A stretch of 64,000 bases of DNA from Allacma fusca (GCA_947179485.1 OX359246.1:57825632-57889631), one strand, 5' to 3'. Shown: positions 13,801-27,017, counted from the first letter of the stretch. Notes: generated by a model from the sequence alone, not told the origin. Numbers and translations are program-made.

Positions 13801-16800
13801 TCCCTGATTGTGAGGATCGTCTCTTAAAAATTACAAAAATTACAGCACTATCCTGGAAATATTTACGGAGGATTTAGCATTACAGGGAAATTTCGGTTGT
13901 CTCGAATTTTGTTGGAAATAGTGGTAGAGTTTGTGAAATTGATTTGAGGTTCTGGCATAAATAAAATCCCTGTATTTTTTTAGGGGGGAGTTGTCCGTAT
14001 GGTAAGTTTTACTAATTTCCAAGATTCCCTGGTACTAAATGGAGAGGGGTTGTGTGTGTGTGTGTCTGTGTGAGCATCTGATGCATGGAATAAATCCTGT
14101 GTGTGTGTGTGTGTAATGTAAAGACGAAGATAGTCCTGAAGGCATTCACGTCTCCTTTCATCTCTCCAAGAGATTAAGGCGAGTCACATGGAATGAAGAA
14201 TAGGCTAAAAAGGGCAATTCAATAGCAAGAATGGATTCGTGAATGTTCCATCAAGGGCTCTTTTGACTCTTGGAGAGGATCCACACCTTCCCTCATTTCC
14301 ATACGAATTCTTATCCTTTCCTTCGTCTTCGTCTTGGTCTTCTGGTCCTCTCCGCCGTCTGTCCGTCAACCTGTCTCTTTGAGCCCTTCAACGTTACACT
14401 CTTCCCATAAGCATCGTCTCAAACAGGATTCTCGGCGTACGATGTAAATATTATAGCCTATAATTTCCGTTATTAAAAAATTTAAATCTGATTACATTGC
14501 CGGACCGGATTTTTTGAAGGAGCTTTCATTCCTTATATAAGGACAGTTGAGACGAGACTCTTTAGGGACATTTGCAAGTGACAAAAAAATTATAAGATTC
14601 TCTACAAAACTGCTATGAACATTTTTTGAGCATTATCCCAAAAATTTGGCGCTCACTGGCGGGTCTCATCTCAAGGGAGTCCTCATCCTTTATAGTAGCG
14701 TGTAATTATTATGTTTCTCAAAAATGTGCCCAGAGACTCGCACTCCGGAGCATACTATCACGATTCTTCCCTGACATAACAATCCTTTCGTCCCTCTGTC
14801 CACTTTTCCATAAAAAGAGTCTGGAATTCTGGTGGCATTCCATTCCTTCATGAAATTACCCTTTTTCTCTGGATTTTATTCCCTCCACACATGTCCCCAT
14901 AATATTATACTGTGGATTCGTCAGGAAAAAGCATTGGAGTTTTTAGCGGCTCGTTTTTACTCCAAGGGTCGATGAGCTCATTAAGCATTTTTTCCTGATG
15001 AATTTGCAATTAAAACGGCGAATCCCAGGAACTCACCTTGAATTTTGGACACGAGTCTTTTATTTTTTTTTGTTACTTCCATACAAACTTTACCAGAGCA
15101 AAGTTGGGGAGAGAAACAAATATGGCGAATTGGAGCGGAATTGAATGTATAAACTATAAAATGAGACATAGTGTGAAGTAATTAGTGAGAAAGTTACGAA
15201 GATCGTTTTTTTAGAGTTGACCTAGATGATTTTTGGAGCGTTATTTCTCTAGTATTCAGATCTTTTGACTCTGACAGTTTTTCACGCTATTCAAAGTGTT
15301 TTGTGTTTGCCATATGTCCAGGCGCAAAAGTGGGTCAGTTAAATAAAGGAGGATTGTAAAAAGGGATTTTGGGGACATGGGATCCGAGTATCATTTCAAG
15401 GGGTTTTAAAATATTCGTCGAATGCTAGATTGTTCAGATAAGGAATTAAATATAAGAATAATTTATGGAGAATATATACTCTGGTTGGATGTAATAGACC
15501 AATGTAGGGGAATTTTAATGGGAGCAGTGAGAAGGGGATCCAGCATCTGTCCATGGTACGGTGTGGAGGCCAGGATTTTCGAGAGGAAGCCCAAGAATTA
15601 AGAGGAAGCCTTTTTCCGGACCCCTTTCGGACCCAAATTTCCCCATCACCCACATTGGAGGAAAACGCCTGCTGCTCTCTTCTGGATATAAAATGCTCCT
15701 TCAAAATCTCTCTTCTCTCTTCTCTCAAAATATTATCTCTCTTTTCTCTTCCTCCTACGCCCTCACATCTTCTCCAAATACACTCCAGGATTTTATCCCT
15801 GGAACTCTTTTTTCCCAATTTCAGCATCTCTCCTCAATTGTTTCCCCTTGAGATGACTCCGCTCACGGGGATTCCCCATATCCTTACAAATCAGGGCTAA
15901 GAACTTCTATCAAAATGAAGTATGTATAGGGACAAATCAACTCATTCCACACTTATTCACAGGGAAAGTAGCACATGTTTCCTTCCATCCCTGTAATTTC
16001 ACAATATTTTGTAGTAGAGCATCCTCCCATGAGCCATATTCCGGATTCGCAAAGAAACAGAAACTTCGTACTGTAAAAAAATGTCTATTGTAAGCCGGAA
16101 ATTGCTCGTAAATATAAATTAATGGGAACAATTTGAACAATATGAAACACAATCGAGGAACCCAGTTATTATTTGTAGGGAATCTGGGAATTGCTCTCAA
16201 TTCCCATTTCGTCATCTCCAATATCTCACTGTTTTAAACAAAAACTTTTGGAAATGTTTTTACTTGCGCAGCCCCCATTGGAAATTTGAAGCCTATGAAG
16301 CACAAAATATTCAGGTGGAATAAAATAATTATCATTACCACAATCCTAACTTCTATTTTTATTAAAATCGCTCTAGTAATTATTGAAAGTGATAAAAAGC
16401 TCATTTTAAGAGTACTCCTACATCCGAAGTGCATTGCTCCAACAACAATCCTTCCTCCGAACACAGTAGTCTATTTTAAAAACTAACTCACAATCTCCTC
16501 AGAAATTCCTTTAATCCTTCAGTATGCCCTAATAGTAAAATTAAGAATCTACTAAGATCCCTTTATTAAATTATATTCAAAAATAAAATGCAGAATAAAA
16601 ACTCTTTTGAACAGAAGCACTACCATAAATGCAATGCCCATAAATTCAATTGTATTCCCCTAGTGCTTAATCCTTTTACGAGAGAAACCTTTCCCACAAG
16701 GATTGTTTCCCTGAGTCAAATAAAATTGTAGCTAGCATAAAAGTTTACAGTAGAAATAAATTACTTAAAAAACAATAAAAACATTAGAGACACAGAATGG

Positions 16801-18599
16801 AATTTAAATAGTAATAAAATAAATATTCCTCCTCTACCTTGTGTTCAAAAATTGTAAATAACAGTAAGAGTAAGTATAGATAGCGCTAACTTTATTTTGT
16901 CAACAATGCAAATGTAAACTTTAAAATTAATAGAGCCCAATTCCTTTTTCAATACAATCTCATATTTCTATTAGAACCTCCCTTAAAAAATTTTTTTCAG
17001 TTGGGAAAATATTTGAAAAACTTGAGGGTCCATGTTTATAAGCCCAGTATTATTTTTCCTCTTTAAAAAAGCAGGGTGATTTCACACTTATAGGGGAAAT
17101 ATCGCTTGGGGCAAAGTGAGATGTCAGTCCTTGATTTTGAAGTCCCCCTGAAAAAAATTTCCTGTGCCTATTTTTAACTTTTTATAAATTTTGTTCTCAT
17201 TTTTGTTTTCTCTTGAAATATAAATCTGAGAAATTTAATTATTTTTCCTGGCATGGAAACATCAACCAGAGTCTTTTTTTCCCCAGAGCCATCTTCCGAA
17301 AGGTTCGGAGGACAAGTCAATAATAAACAAGAAAAATAGGAAAGACATCCTTGGCAAGTAATAAAAAAATAAAATTGGATGGAAATAACCGGCACTTCAG
17401 CCCAAAGTACATTGGTTGACGGGAGAAAGCCCGCTAAAAACTTAAATTCAAAGTTCCTTCTTGTTACAATATTTTTTTTCATTTTATTCCGGAGAGGAAT
17501 TATTATTATTCCGAGAGAATAAATATTGAGAACTCAGAATGGAAGATCTCAGGAAGGAAGATTATTTTGATTTATTCCGTCTCTCTCTCTCTCTCACTCT
17601 CCCTCTGCGTCTGTAATAGCTACAACTTTCATTCACAATATATTCTCAATTTTAAATGTAAATATACTAAAACTAAAAATAGTTACAATACAAATATTCT
17701 AAGTTCAAAACTCCCTGAGCTTTTGTACACACGGACAGAAACAGCTTGTTCAAATTCATTTAGAATTAATTTTGTCCGATTTATATACATTCTTAGTACA
17801 ATCAAAAATCCCCACATTTCCAAAATCAAGGTGTACGGAGAGTGTCTGTATTTTGTGGTAATTTCAGAAATTCTTTCTTTCAAAGATCCTGGAAATGATG
17901 TCTTTAGTATTAGCGTGTCTTTGAAGTCAAATTGATTTGTGTTCGGGGAAAAAAAAGAAGCAATTTATAATAAAATGCTTCGGATTTAATCTGGGATTCC
18001 TGTCTGGAAATGTCAATGTTCGGGGAGACTTCAATATATTTTGGTACTTCAGCTTCGTAATTTCCTTATTTTTGGTCGTCAACAAATCAGATCAGGTGAG
18101 ACAGGGGGGATTTGAAATTTGAACTCTTTAAAAAAGTAGGGGAAATAATTTGTGTGTTTATTTGTGGATGAATTTGATACAGTCCGTGCTTTAACTATTG
18201 TAATTCCATATATGGGGGCTCAATTTGGATTGTTTAAGATAGGTCACAAAATTATGTCAATGGAACTTGAGGGAGGATTGTGGACATTTTAAATCGAAGG
18301 AATGGGAAATTATTCTGAATTGGATCAGTTGTGTCGGAATTTTGTAGTTTGATTGTTTATGTAATAATGTAATCCATTTTGGGATCCAGTGAGGGCAGCG
18401 AACTGAATGTGACGTTGTCATTTTTTTTAATTGTTCCAGTGTTTTGTTTTGAGAGGGAATTGAAATGTCAGGCTTAGAATTCGAAACGATGGGCGAGGAG
18501 GATTCAAGTTCGGGAACAGAGATGGAATTTTTACGAGTAATTGGATGCAATGTAGGAATTAAAAGTTAAGGTGATTCGTTCGGGAAGGAGGGTGGAAAC

Positions 18600-18695
18600 A
18601 TTTTAGCGAATTGTGTTACAAATTCCGTGGAAATAAAATTAAGTTTGTAACAGTAATTTAGATTTAAAAGGGAATTTTGTCGAATCAGCTGCCAA
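18600..18695 (+). other. candidate 5' UTR exon of the CEP350-like gene
   Basis: The sequence CTGCCAA|GTAAGG at 18696 is a plausible splice donor that would join to the acceptor at 18803, giving a 108-bp intron with a branch-point-like TGACTAAC. Across that junction the frame is open back to a TAA with no earlier ATG, which supports 18820 as the start. The exon's left edge is not defined. An alternative donor, CAG|GTGAGA at 18096, is also possible. Confidence 0.3.
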
Positions 18696-18819
18696 GTAAG
18701 GAGGTGGTAAAAGTTGACTTTTAAAACGCTTTTTTAACGCTAGTGAATTGCGACGTATTGTTGAGTGATGACTAACTCTGGATTTTGTCTTTCATATCAA
18801 CAGGATCTCCAGCACAAAC

Positions 18820-21800
18820 ATGACATCCTTCAGCCCCGATCAGTACAGGAATAGCCGGGATGGGTTGAACAAGTACCGAGAATGTAGTGACAAGGCGGAG
18901 AAAGGGAACAAATATGGAACGGACGAGCTGAAGATGTATATGCGAAAGCAGAAAGAGTTACGACGAGTCCGGGCCGTCCAGGAATTTGAAGAGAGGGAAA
19001 GAGTCTTGGAGTCAAAAAAACAGCGACTGAGAGAGCTTGACAATAAGTGTAAGCAAATTGCAGGGAAAAAATTGGAGAAAAAATCATCCTCTACCAATAG
19101 TCCACTCTCTCCCAATAACTGTTCCAGAATGTTTTCCCAGTACCATTCTTCCTCACATTGTCCTCACCCAACTACAAGTCGGAGTGAGAAGAGCGCCCGG
19201 TCTAGACCAAATCAGCAGTCGAAGAGGAGCAGGTATGACTTAGAAGCTAAGTCCAGCAAGTCCAGCACAAAACTGGAGCGGGAGGCAGCGAATTTTATTT
19301 TTAAGGAATTTGAGAACATTGTCAAAAGAGAATGTAAAAACTTGCTAAAAAGTCGTCATCATTCGTTATCGAGCTCTACATCCGCTACTTCACTTGTTTC
19401 CTTAACTAAAGCGTCCGTACCGGTTATAACGGCAGCACCAGCAAGAGTTGTAACAAAAGTAGATAAAAATGTAGGAACATCTTTTACAATATATGAGCCT
19501 TCGCCATCAGCGTTGCCATCTCGTATCATTGACTCTGACAGTCAGCATAGTGACTTGTCCTCAAGTGTCATCAAACCAGTTGCGAGTTCCAGAGGTTATC
19601 ATGTTTTGGTTCGACAGCGCAAGCCGTACGAGATACCTCCGAAGAAAGTTACAGTGCCAGATCATGTTCAACATGCTGCAGCTTCAAGGATCCAAGCTGC
19701 GTACAAATCTTACAAAGTTCGGAGTATACTTTCTGAAGCTAAGTTACTTCCAAGAGGTAGTACTGCTGCTGCAACAACTCCAAGTAATAGTAGACCTACT
19801 ACAACAGTATCCACCGCATCATCAAGTAATCCCGTGTTTCCTTCTACGGACTCCTTTCTTCCCAAGAAAAAATCTACTTTTTACAAACCTCGGGTCGGAG
19901 CAGGTATCGGTACCGCAGAGAAACCTTATGATAATATTTCCGTAACTTATACTAAAAAGAAAATTCCTAATCCTATCCTTTTAGGTGTGAAAGCTTCTCC
20001 TATCCGTCCTAATCCTGAAGACATCCCTGGTTACATCCCTCCACCACCTTCTTACATACCCTTACCGAGGCCACCGGATTTGTCGCCAAGGACACTACCA
20101 CTTCTGAGGCTGAAAACAGTGGATGAACCGTTTCCGAACAAACAAGTCTTAGATAACTTGGATTGTTCACAACATAGCTTGTCCAATACAAGCAGTCCGT
20201 TGAAATTAATTAGCAGCATTTCCAAGTTCCAGCTTCCATCTTCTTTAGCTCAGTCTGGTGGCCAACATCAAAACTCTAGAGACGTTACTTCCAATTTGAT
20301 TCGCGCTGCTCTTAGGCAGACTGTAGGGAAAATTACGTTGTCTAAAGAATACGGTTTTGAAGAAATGGAGAAGGAACGAGTGAGGGAATCTAAAATTAAT
20401 TCCCCTGGACGTGTTCTTAATTCCGAGCCAAAGGAACAATTAAATTCAAAATCTGTAAGAAAAGACAGCCGAATTTCTGGAGATAATATAATTCCAAATT
20501 TTGATCGAGAAAACCGGAGGAGAAATTTTGAAGAAAATAGAAACTTTGTCGGAAATCGAGGACGGGATTTTATGGAAAATAGAATTCGAAATATAGAAGA
20601 AAATGATCATCGAAATTTCGAAGAAAGGAAGTTAAGAAAGGAGGAAAATAAATGTCAAAATTTTGATAACAAATCTCGAAATTTTGAAGAGACCAGAATT
20701 AGGTTTTCTGAAGAAACCCGACTCAGAAACTTGAAGGAAGGGATACGAAATTTGGAAGAAAATATTGCCACTTCTCCGCATGCCAAAATAAGACCTTCAA
20801 GAAAGCTAGAAACGTTTGGTAAGATGCAAATTCCTCTCCCACCCAGCTTGACAAACGGTAACGCACATCCAACTCCATTTGTGGATATACCTATGCCAGC
20901 CTTCTCCACGGTTCTACAAGAGAAGCTCCGCTTGCTCCGAGAAGAGCAGGAAGTGCGCACTGATAGTGTACGTGTGAAGACAAAATCTCCGTCGAAGCGA
21001 AGTCTCACGGCTGTTTCTAAAGCCACGGAACAGATCAAGAAGAAAATAATTGAAGCGAAACAGATCCTCGAAGATTATAAAATGGAACTTTTGAGAAGCA
21101 GCTCGGCCTCCAACATGTCCCATGGAGATGACCGTGACCCCACTTACGAGTCCGACTTTGACTCTGAATCTGTCTTATCTCAGTCACAGCATCAGCAAAA
21201 CAGTTTGTTTGGACACGATAGTGAGATACTTTCTAGCTTGGGTATGGATTTGGATCGGAATATCGAGGCTATACCCAAACCTAGGGAAAAAGTAGTGGTG
21301 GAAGGGCCGGAAAGGAAATCAGCGGAGTCGAGTGAACGCTCATCCATCCAGCGATCTAAAGACAACTCCTTGGAGTCTTATAGAGAGCCCTGTGGTCGAG
21401 GTACAAAGTCTCCAATGGTACTCCAAGAAGTCAACGGGGATGCATTTATTTCGGAGAAGCCACATCCTGAACCGGTACATTTCAAAACTTCAGAATTAAG
21501 TGCTGCAGTTCTGGTCGAAGAGGAAGCATCCGATGATACCGAGTACGAGGAAATAGTCGAGACAGTTTCGAGAGCAAGTAGCAACTTACCAACTGAAGAT
21601 GTGGTTTATGAGACTGACTTCGATACAGACTTGCAATCTTCTCTGTCAAAGCGGCACCGTGGCTCTGTTGGAGCTTCGCAGAAGGACTTTTCCTTGATGG
21701 TAGATTTGGAGGACAAAGAAGCTACTCAGGATAGCTTTAGTATTAGTACAGGGACGGATCCGGTGGATCTTAGGCAGGAACAGAGTTCGGTGGGACCTAG

Positions 21801-24800
21801 ATTGGGAACAGTTTCGAAAATTGATCAAGCGAGTCAAATTGCAAAGGAAGTTCTTGAATTGTCGGGAAAAACATCGGAGATTTCAAGTCAGTCAGTTTCA
21901 GAAAAATTGGCGAAATCTTTGGAGTTTTCCGAAAATCTAGTAAAATCTTTGTCACAAAATCAAAAGTCTTTGGAGAATTCAGAATTGCTACAGTCTTCAG
22001 AAATTTCAGAGAATCTTCAAAAATCCTTGACAAATTCTGAAGATCTTTTAAGATCCTCACCACTCCCAAATCTGCATAAATCGGTAGGTATTACAACGGA
22101 TTTAGTGAAATCGGAAGTCTCAGAAGAAAAATCTCTGGATATTTCCCAAAAGTCTCTTGAAATGTCCGAGGACTTACCAGTATCTAAGTTGTCGATTTCT
22201 GAAGCCAAAATTTCTCCAAAATCCGACGACTTTGTGTCTGAAAACTTACCGAAATCTACCGAAACATCAAACCTCAAATCGATTTCAGAGAAAATGCCGA
22301 GATCGGAAGACATAGTGTCTGAAACCCTACCAAAATCTGTGGAAGCATCGTTCCCCACGTCGATTATTGAGAAAATAGATAAGTCTGAAATTTCTCCAGC
22401 AGTTCAACAGCCAATGCAAATTCTGGAAGACCTTCCAGGAAGTATCTCGGAGCGAATGGTACCCCCCGTAGCTGTCACTGATGAAGACAAATTTGAAACA
22501 AATGCGTCTATATCGGGCATCTCCCTAGCATCGAACGTTATAACAGACATTGGTTACGAAGATTTCGATACAGATATTGAATCTCAATCCTTAGCCGATC
22601 CAAAGATAGAAGAGAAAATCCCTTCTAGTATCGCTATAGATGAGCCGATGTCCACCAATGAGCCGAAGGAATCCTCCACAACCCAAACGGATGAACAGCT
22701 GTCTAAGCAGAGTAAACCAGAAGATTCCGTTCAACCAAGCTTCCTGTCGGAACAAGAAGAGTCAAAAATTCAGCCCGATGAGGATATCTCTGGAAAAATC
22801 ATCGAAGAATTTTCATCAATGTCTGAAGCATCCAATATCGTTGAAGACTTACTTGATACTGAATCTATCAAGCCTGAGATTCTTCTGGAGAAACCTACAG
22901 AACTTCCACCCTCCGAAATTTCCTCGGTAAAACCTGATCGAGCCAGTCCACTGAGTCCAAAAAAACTGGAACTTGCTCCAGTAACTCAGTATTCAGATAT
23001 GTCTGGAATATCCGAAGTATTACCCCCTTCCAAGTCCCCAGAAGACTTTGACCCCAAAACTGAAAATCAACCTTCCGAAAGCTCACAAATCTCCCAACAA
23101 TCTTCTCTCTTACTGTCCCAACACTCTCAAACTGAGGAACCGGAACCCGAAAAATCTCCTGAAATTGCTCTGCCGAAGTCAGTTCAAAAAGAAGTATCAA
23201 CTCAGTCAGATTCCTTTCTAACCGAGATTTCTAATACCGAACAAAAGCCCGAGGAGTCCATCAAAGAAAAACTATCCCGGGACAATTTTTCTCAGTCGGA
23301 AATTTCTTTAAATTTACCATCTTCTGATTCCGAAGTTCAAACTTCCGAAAGTGTTTTTGGCCAGAATGCTGAAAAAGTTTCGGAGCATGCCAAATTGACT
23401 GTGACGGTAAATGACTCTGAAGATAATTTTGATAATGTCGCAAACAGTATTAAAGACATTGTCAACGAAAATGTCCCCCAAGATATCCCTGAAAACGTCT
23501 CGGCCACTGAGTCTGAAATTGCAGCAGCTCATGACAAAACAAATCAGATCACATCAAAGATAGAACCTCTTCCACATATGTCTACGGAAGCTTCTGAAGC
23601 AGAATTTCTCGAAACCTTGACCAAAACGGTGGACCCTGACATCATTGACAAGATAGAATCTCTAATAGCTTCAGAAATCTCCAAGCAAATGGAGCAGGAG
23701 GACTCATCGGAGGGATCCCAAGCCACGGCGGTGGAGGATTCAAGATACTCTTCCTATGTGTCCAACTTTCATGTCGAAGACGTCGTTTATGAGTCGGACT
23801 TTGACACCGATGTCCAGTCCGACCGTTCAGACCAGTCCAAATCCAAGCACTCGTCCCTTTTGGAATCGGCCGTGAAGAAGGAAGTCGAGATTATGGTTCA
23901 GAACGGAGATTTGAAAATGGAAATTAAAACGGGTGAGGGAGATTTTGTTGTAAGTAGGCCCTCTACCCCAGAAGATCCCAGAATAAGGCGCATTCTGGAC
24001 GACAAAATACTGTTGGATTCTTTAGTCAGCCGGATCATATCTCGTATGCTCAAAGAAGTCTCCAAAGCCAGAAATGAGGCTTTTAAGGATCCTGTCTCTT
24101 CTAAGGGTCAGTCAGTTCCTGAACCGGCAGAAAGTGAAGGATCATCTGTTCAAGGGGAGGTTGATGCAGATGCCGAGTGGTTTGAAGATGATCTCATGTC
24201 AGCCAATGCTGCCGCTGATGATGAGTCTTTGAAACGCGAGGCTGCAGAAATTGTTGCGGAACAGTTGCGGATTGAAAATGAGGTATTTTTACCCTTCAGT
24301 TTTGCCATTTTTTGTTAGTTTTGTAAAATTGGGTTGGCACTTGTAAAACCGAATTGACGGTTGTACTAGGAAACTCAAGAAAGATTTAAACCAATGAAAA
24401 ATAATACTGCAGCAGGGTGTATATAATAATTATTACTCATGCATTAATGTTTTTCAATTATTTATAAAAATTAAGAAAGTGCAGAAAATGCACGTTCTTT
24501 TTATATTTTTACATCTTGTCAAAAAGTATTTCATGAATGACAAATTTGACGCTGACCCAGACTGGTTTCTCAAAATGAGTGTCATATTCTGTATGATAAT
24601 TAGCTTAGCTTTTGCGCATAATAGCTTGTCATATTTTGTGCAGTCACACAAAAGAGTAAACTTTTAAGTTTACAATAAACCAGTGAAAAAATAAATTGAT
24701 TTTTTGTTATTTTCGTAGATCCGGGCCTTAGAGGCGTTGCAAGCCCAAGTCCCAGCAACATTATTGAACTTGTCGGACATACCAGACAAGCCCCCTCCGC

Positions 24801-25492
24801 CATACTCACCACCGTCCTCCGACTCTCTCTCCTTCTCCGTCCGATCGTTTGCAGTACAAACAAGTCTGAAAGAATTGAAGGATCTAATCAACGCTCGCGT
24901 TGACCAGATCTGGTCGCACTACACCCAAAAAGGTGATATCCCTCCTTTGGAAGAAAGTTTAGAAGGGCCTATTCAAGCTCAAAATGAATCGAGTGAAGAC
25001 ACAGCTCAAGTACCAACAACTACAAGTGATACTGACCCGTCCATGACCTCCACCCGTGCCTTCAACTCCCTTCTCCACAATCTCGTACAAGATACAATCA
25101 TGGAAGTCTTGCTCATTGAGGAATCTGGCCCAACTGCACAAGACTTCATTGACAAAATCCGTCCTGGCTCGCTTGCTCTTGAGGCTCAAAAAATGAGAGT
25201 ACCCCGTTCAAAGGATAGCCTCAGAAGCGTCGTATACTCTAAGGTGAAGAATCTCCTCCCGTTTACAGTACTTGCAAACCATCCTCCAGCTCCAAGAAAG
25301 AGACTGACAAAATGGACATCCCGACCTAGAGATCTCGTAGATGAAGTGCTGGCAGAAGAGCTTATTGATGAAGACAGGGAGTGGACTGAGAGCTGGCCAG
25401 AGGAGATCCTTGTCCTTGATCGTTGGGCCGAGAAGTTTGCGAGGAAAGCTTTGGGAGAAGTGGTACTCAATTTTAAAACTGCATTTACATAG
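18820..25492 (+). CDS. CEP350-like large centrosomal protein (2078 aa, two coding exons)
   Basis: Coding exons are 18820-24282 and 24719-25492, joined in phase 0 (GAG|GTATTT donor, TTTTCGTAG|ATC acceptor). The ATG at 18820 lies 16 bases inside an exon that follows a good acceptor (TATCAACAG, branch-like TGACTAAC). Residues 37-88 form a charged coiled coil. An IQ-type motif lies at 291-301 (IQAAYKSYKVR). About eight RNFEE-like repeats fill 559-650, and a second helical stretch lies near 694-762. The acidic motif YE(S/T)DFD(S/T)(D/E), or close variants, occurs near 775, 930, 1247 and 1656. Serine/glutamate-rich degenerate repeats fill about 1018-1194. DKPPPPYSPP is at 1845-1854, and the C-terminal 50 residues (EELIDEDREW...) resemble the conserved tail of CEP350 and related proteins. 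From memory, vertebrate CEP350 shares the early coiled coil and a YEDDF motif; it anchors centrosomes and microtubules. I find no CAP-Gly domain, which vertebrate CEP350 (about 3100 aa) has. The gene is certain; the family name is tentative. Confidence 0.72.
24283..24718 (+). other. intron of the CEP350-like gene
   Basis: This 436-bp, AT-rich intron runs from GTATTT to TTTTCGTAG. The first exon reads through the donor for only ten codons before a stop, while the frame downstream of the acceptor continues the same family-like C-terminus. No other feature is visible in it. Confidence 0.85.
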
Positions 25493-25945
25493 TCGCCCAG
25501 TTCAAATTAAAATCAAGCGAACAAGTCACACGTTGAGGGTACCTCAAAATTTAAGTCAAATTAATTTGTAAATTGTATAAGGAGAGGGTTCCTGACGTAA
25601 CCCTAGATTACAGTTTGGTAACTTGTACGCTAGTGACATATGTAGACTTCGTGTGCTCACACTAATTGCTTAAGTTGACAGACTGATAGGAAATGAAAAT
25701 GAACTAACATATGTGTCATTGCATTACTTTGCCATTAAAGGAGGATATGGAGCAAATTGTGGGATTTTCCAGATTTTCTATATTACATGTTTCTTGTATA
25801 TGTAACCTATCATAAGAGTAACAAAATAGTTTTTAATCATTAATACAGTACTAACAATAAGATGATAGGTAATTTTAATATTACAATGTGACCAGAGTGC
25901 GAAGAAGCAATGCAATAAACATTTTCGTAAATGTATCCTCTTGCC
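25493..25945 (+). other. 3' UTR of the CEP350-like gene with poly(A) signal
   Basis: The TAG at 25490-25492 is followed by about 420 bases without another gene. AATAAA at 25914-25919 is the best polyadenylation signal, so the transcript probably ends around 25930-25945. The exact end is inferred. Confidence 0.5.
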
Positions 25946-26765
25946 AGTGCACTGCTTTATTTACACACCCTTTGTAATATTTATGATTTTCTCCTGTCCC
26001 GACATATTTATGCTATGCACTTCAGTAATTACTACATTACAGTCTACTCCCCTACAATTGTCACCCTTCCATCTGCATCTTCTCTTTGGGATCAAATTCG
26101 AAAGCATACGACTGCTTATACCACAATGGTAATTTTTTCTCACTCTAACAATACAATCAGTAATAACTCCTTGAGTGACACTAAAAAAGTCTATTTTTTA
26201 CAGCGATATCAGACAATCATGTAGGTGGACCATCTGACCGTGGATGAATCGACAGGACACAGCAAAATGTCAATAAGTCGTTGGACACTCCCGGGCCATC
26301 GAACACTTTAGAACCCCTCGGGCCATATGGCGGCTATTGATGATGGCTATTCTCCTGAAACTCTGACCTCTGACCTCAGATGCTTACATATGTACATACA
26401 AAAGTCCGCATATACACTGGACTCTTGTATATGAATTCCTTCATTCAAGACTTACTTTCCCATTTTTATTACGAAATAATAAATTATTAAAATAGGATTT
26501 TAACAAACGATTTACAATCTGTGGACCTTCATATACCGACAGTAAGCACAAGATCCCGTTAGTAACACTTGTCGCCATCTATCATTCATCGAGGAACTAT
26601 GGAAGGAGTAACGGGTGGGAAATTTGAATTATTTGTAAATTTTGTGAATTTATAAATTGGCAAAAATAGGGCCAACGGGAAAGGCTTCAGCTCTGCCAGT
26701 GTTGCCCAAAATAAAGGGAAGGGTTAATCTTCAAAAATCGATCGACTAAATTCTTAATCTATAAA
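25946..26765. other. intergenic stretch, nothing recognised
   Basis: This lies between the end of the CEP350-like transcript and the presumed 5' end of NDUFB8. The short reading frames here have no family resemblance and no exon-like borders. The NDUFB8 promoter is expected in its right half, but I see no clear TATA box. Confidence 0.5.
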
Positions 26766-26807
26766 CTCGTATTTAGCTACTTTTGCGGCTGTGTGGTACT
26801 ATTTCAG
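26766..26807 (+). other. candidate 5' UTR exon of NDUFB8
   Basis: ATTTCAG|GTTAGT gives a donor at 26808 that pairs with the acceptor TTTTTTCCAG at 27001-27010, a 203-bp intron. The NDUFB8 ATG sits seven bases inside the next exon, so an upstream non-coding exon is needed. The left edge is a guess. Confidence 0.4.
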
Positions 26808-27017
26808 GTTAGTTAAAAATAATATTGAGCATAATAGGGAGGTGTAGTTAAAAAATAAAAATATATTGCTAATAATATTGTAAGTAATTATAATTTTATG
26901 TCAGGAAGTACCTCTGTTCTATGATAAAAATGACTCGGAGTTGTGAGGTATTGTGATATTTTTTGCAATATTTGTTGTAAATAGCAAATTGTAATAATTA
27001 TTTTTTCCAGGTGAAAT

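Larger units (their letters stand above)
3111..18599. other. 15 kb without a recognisable gene
   Basis: Short frames only, none with family resemblance. The longest (143 codons, minus strand, 15396-15827) overlaps an equally long plus-strand frame and has no recognisable domain. Microsatellites also occur at 4793-4809, 10352-10370, 14050-14065, 14099-14114 and 17579-17596. It could hold introns or regulatory DNA of a neighbouring gene. Confidence 0.55.

Noticed and set aside
15396-15827. 143-codon minus-strand frame
   Set aside because: An equally long frame overlaps on the plus strand, both are rich in low-complexity C/T or G/A codons, there are no recognisable domains, and no splice or poly(A) context supports either.
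17937-18122. Possible alternative first exon of the CEP350-like gene ending at CAG|GTGAGA (18096)
   Set aside because: The frame shows no resemblance to a protein start, and the donor at 18696 gives a simpler short intron, though I cannot exclude it.
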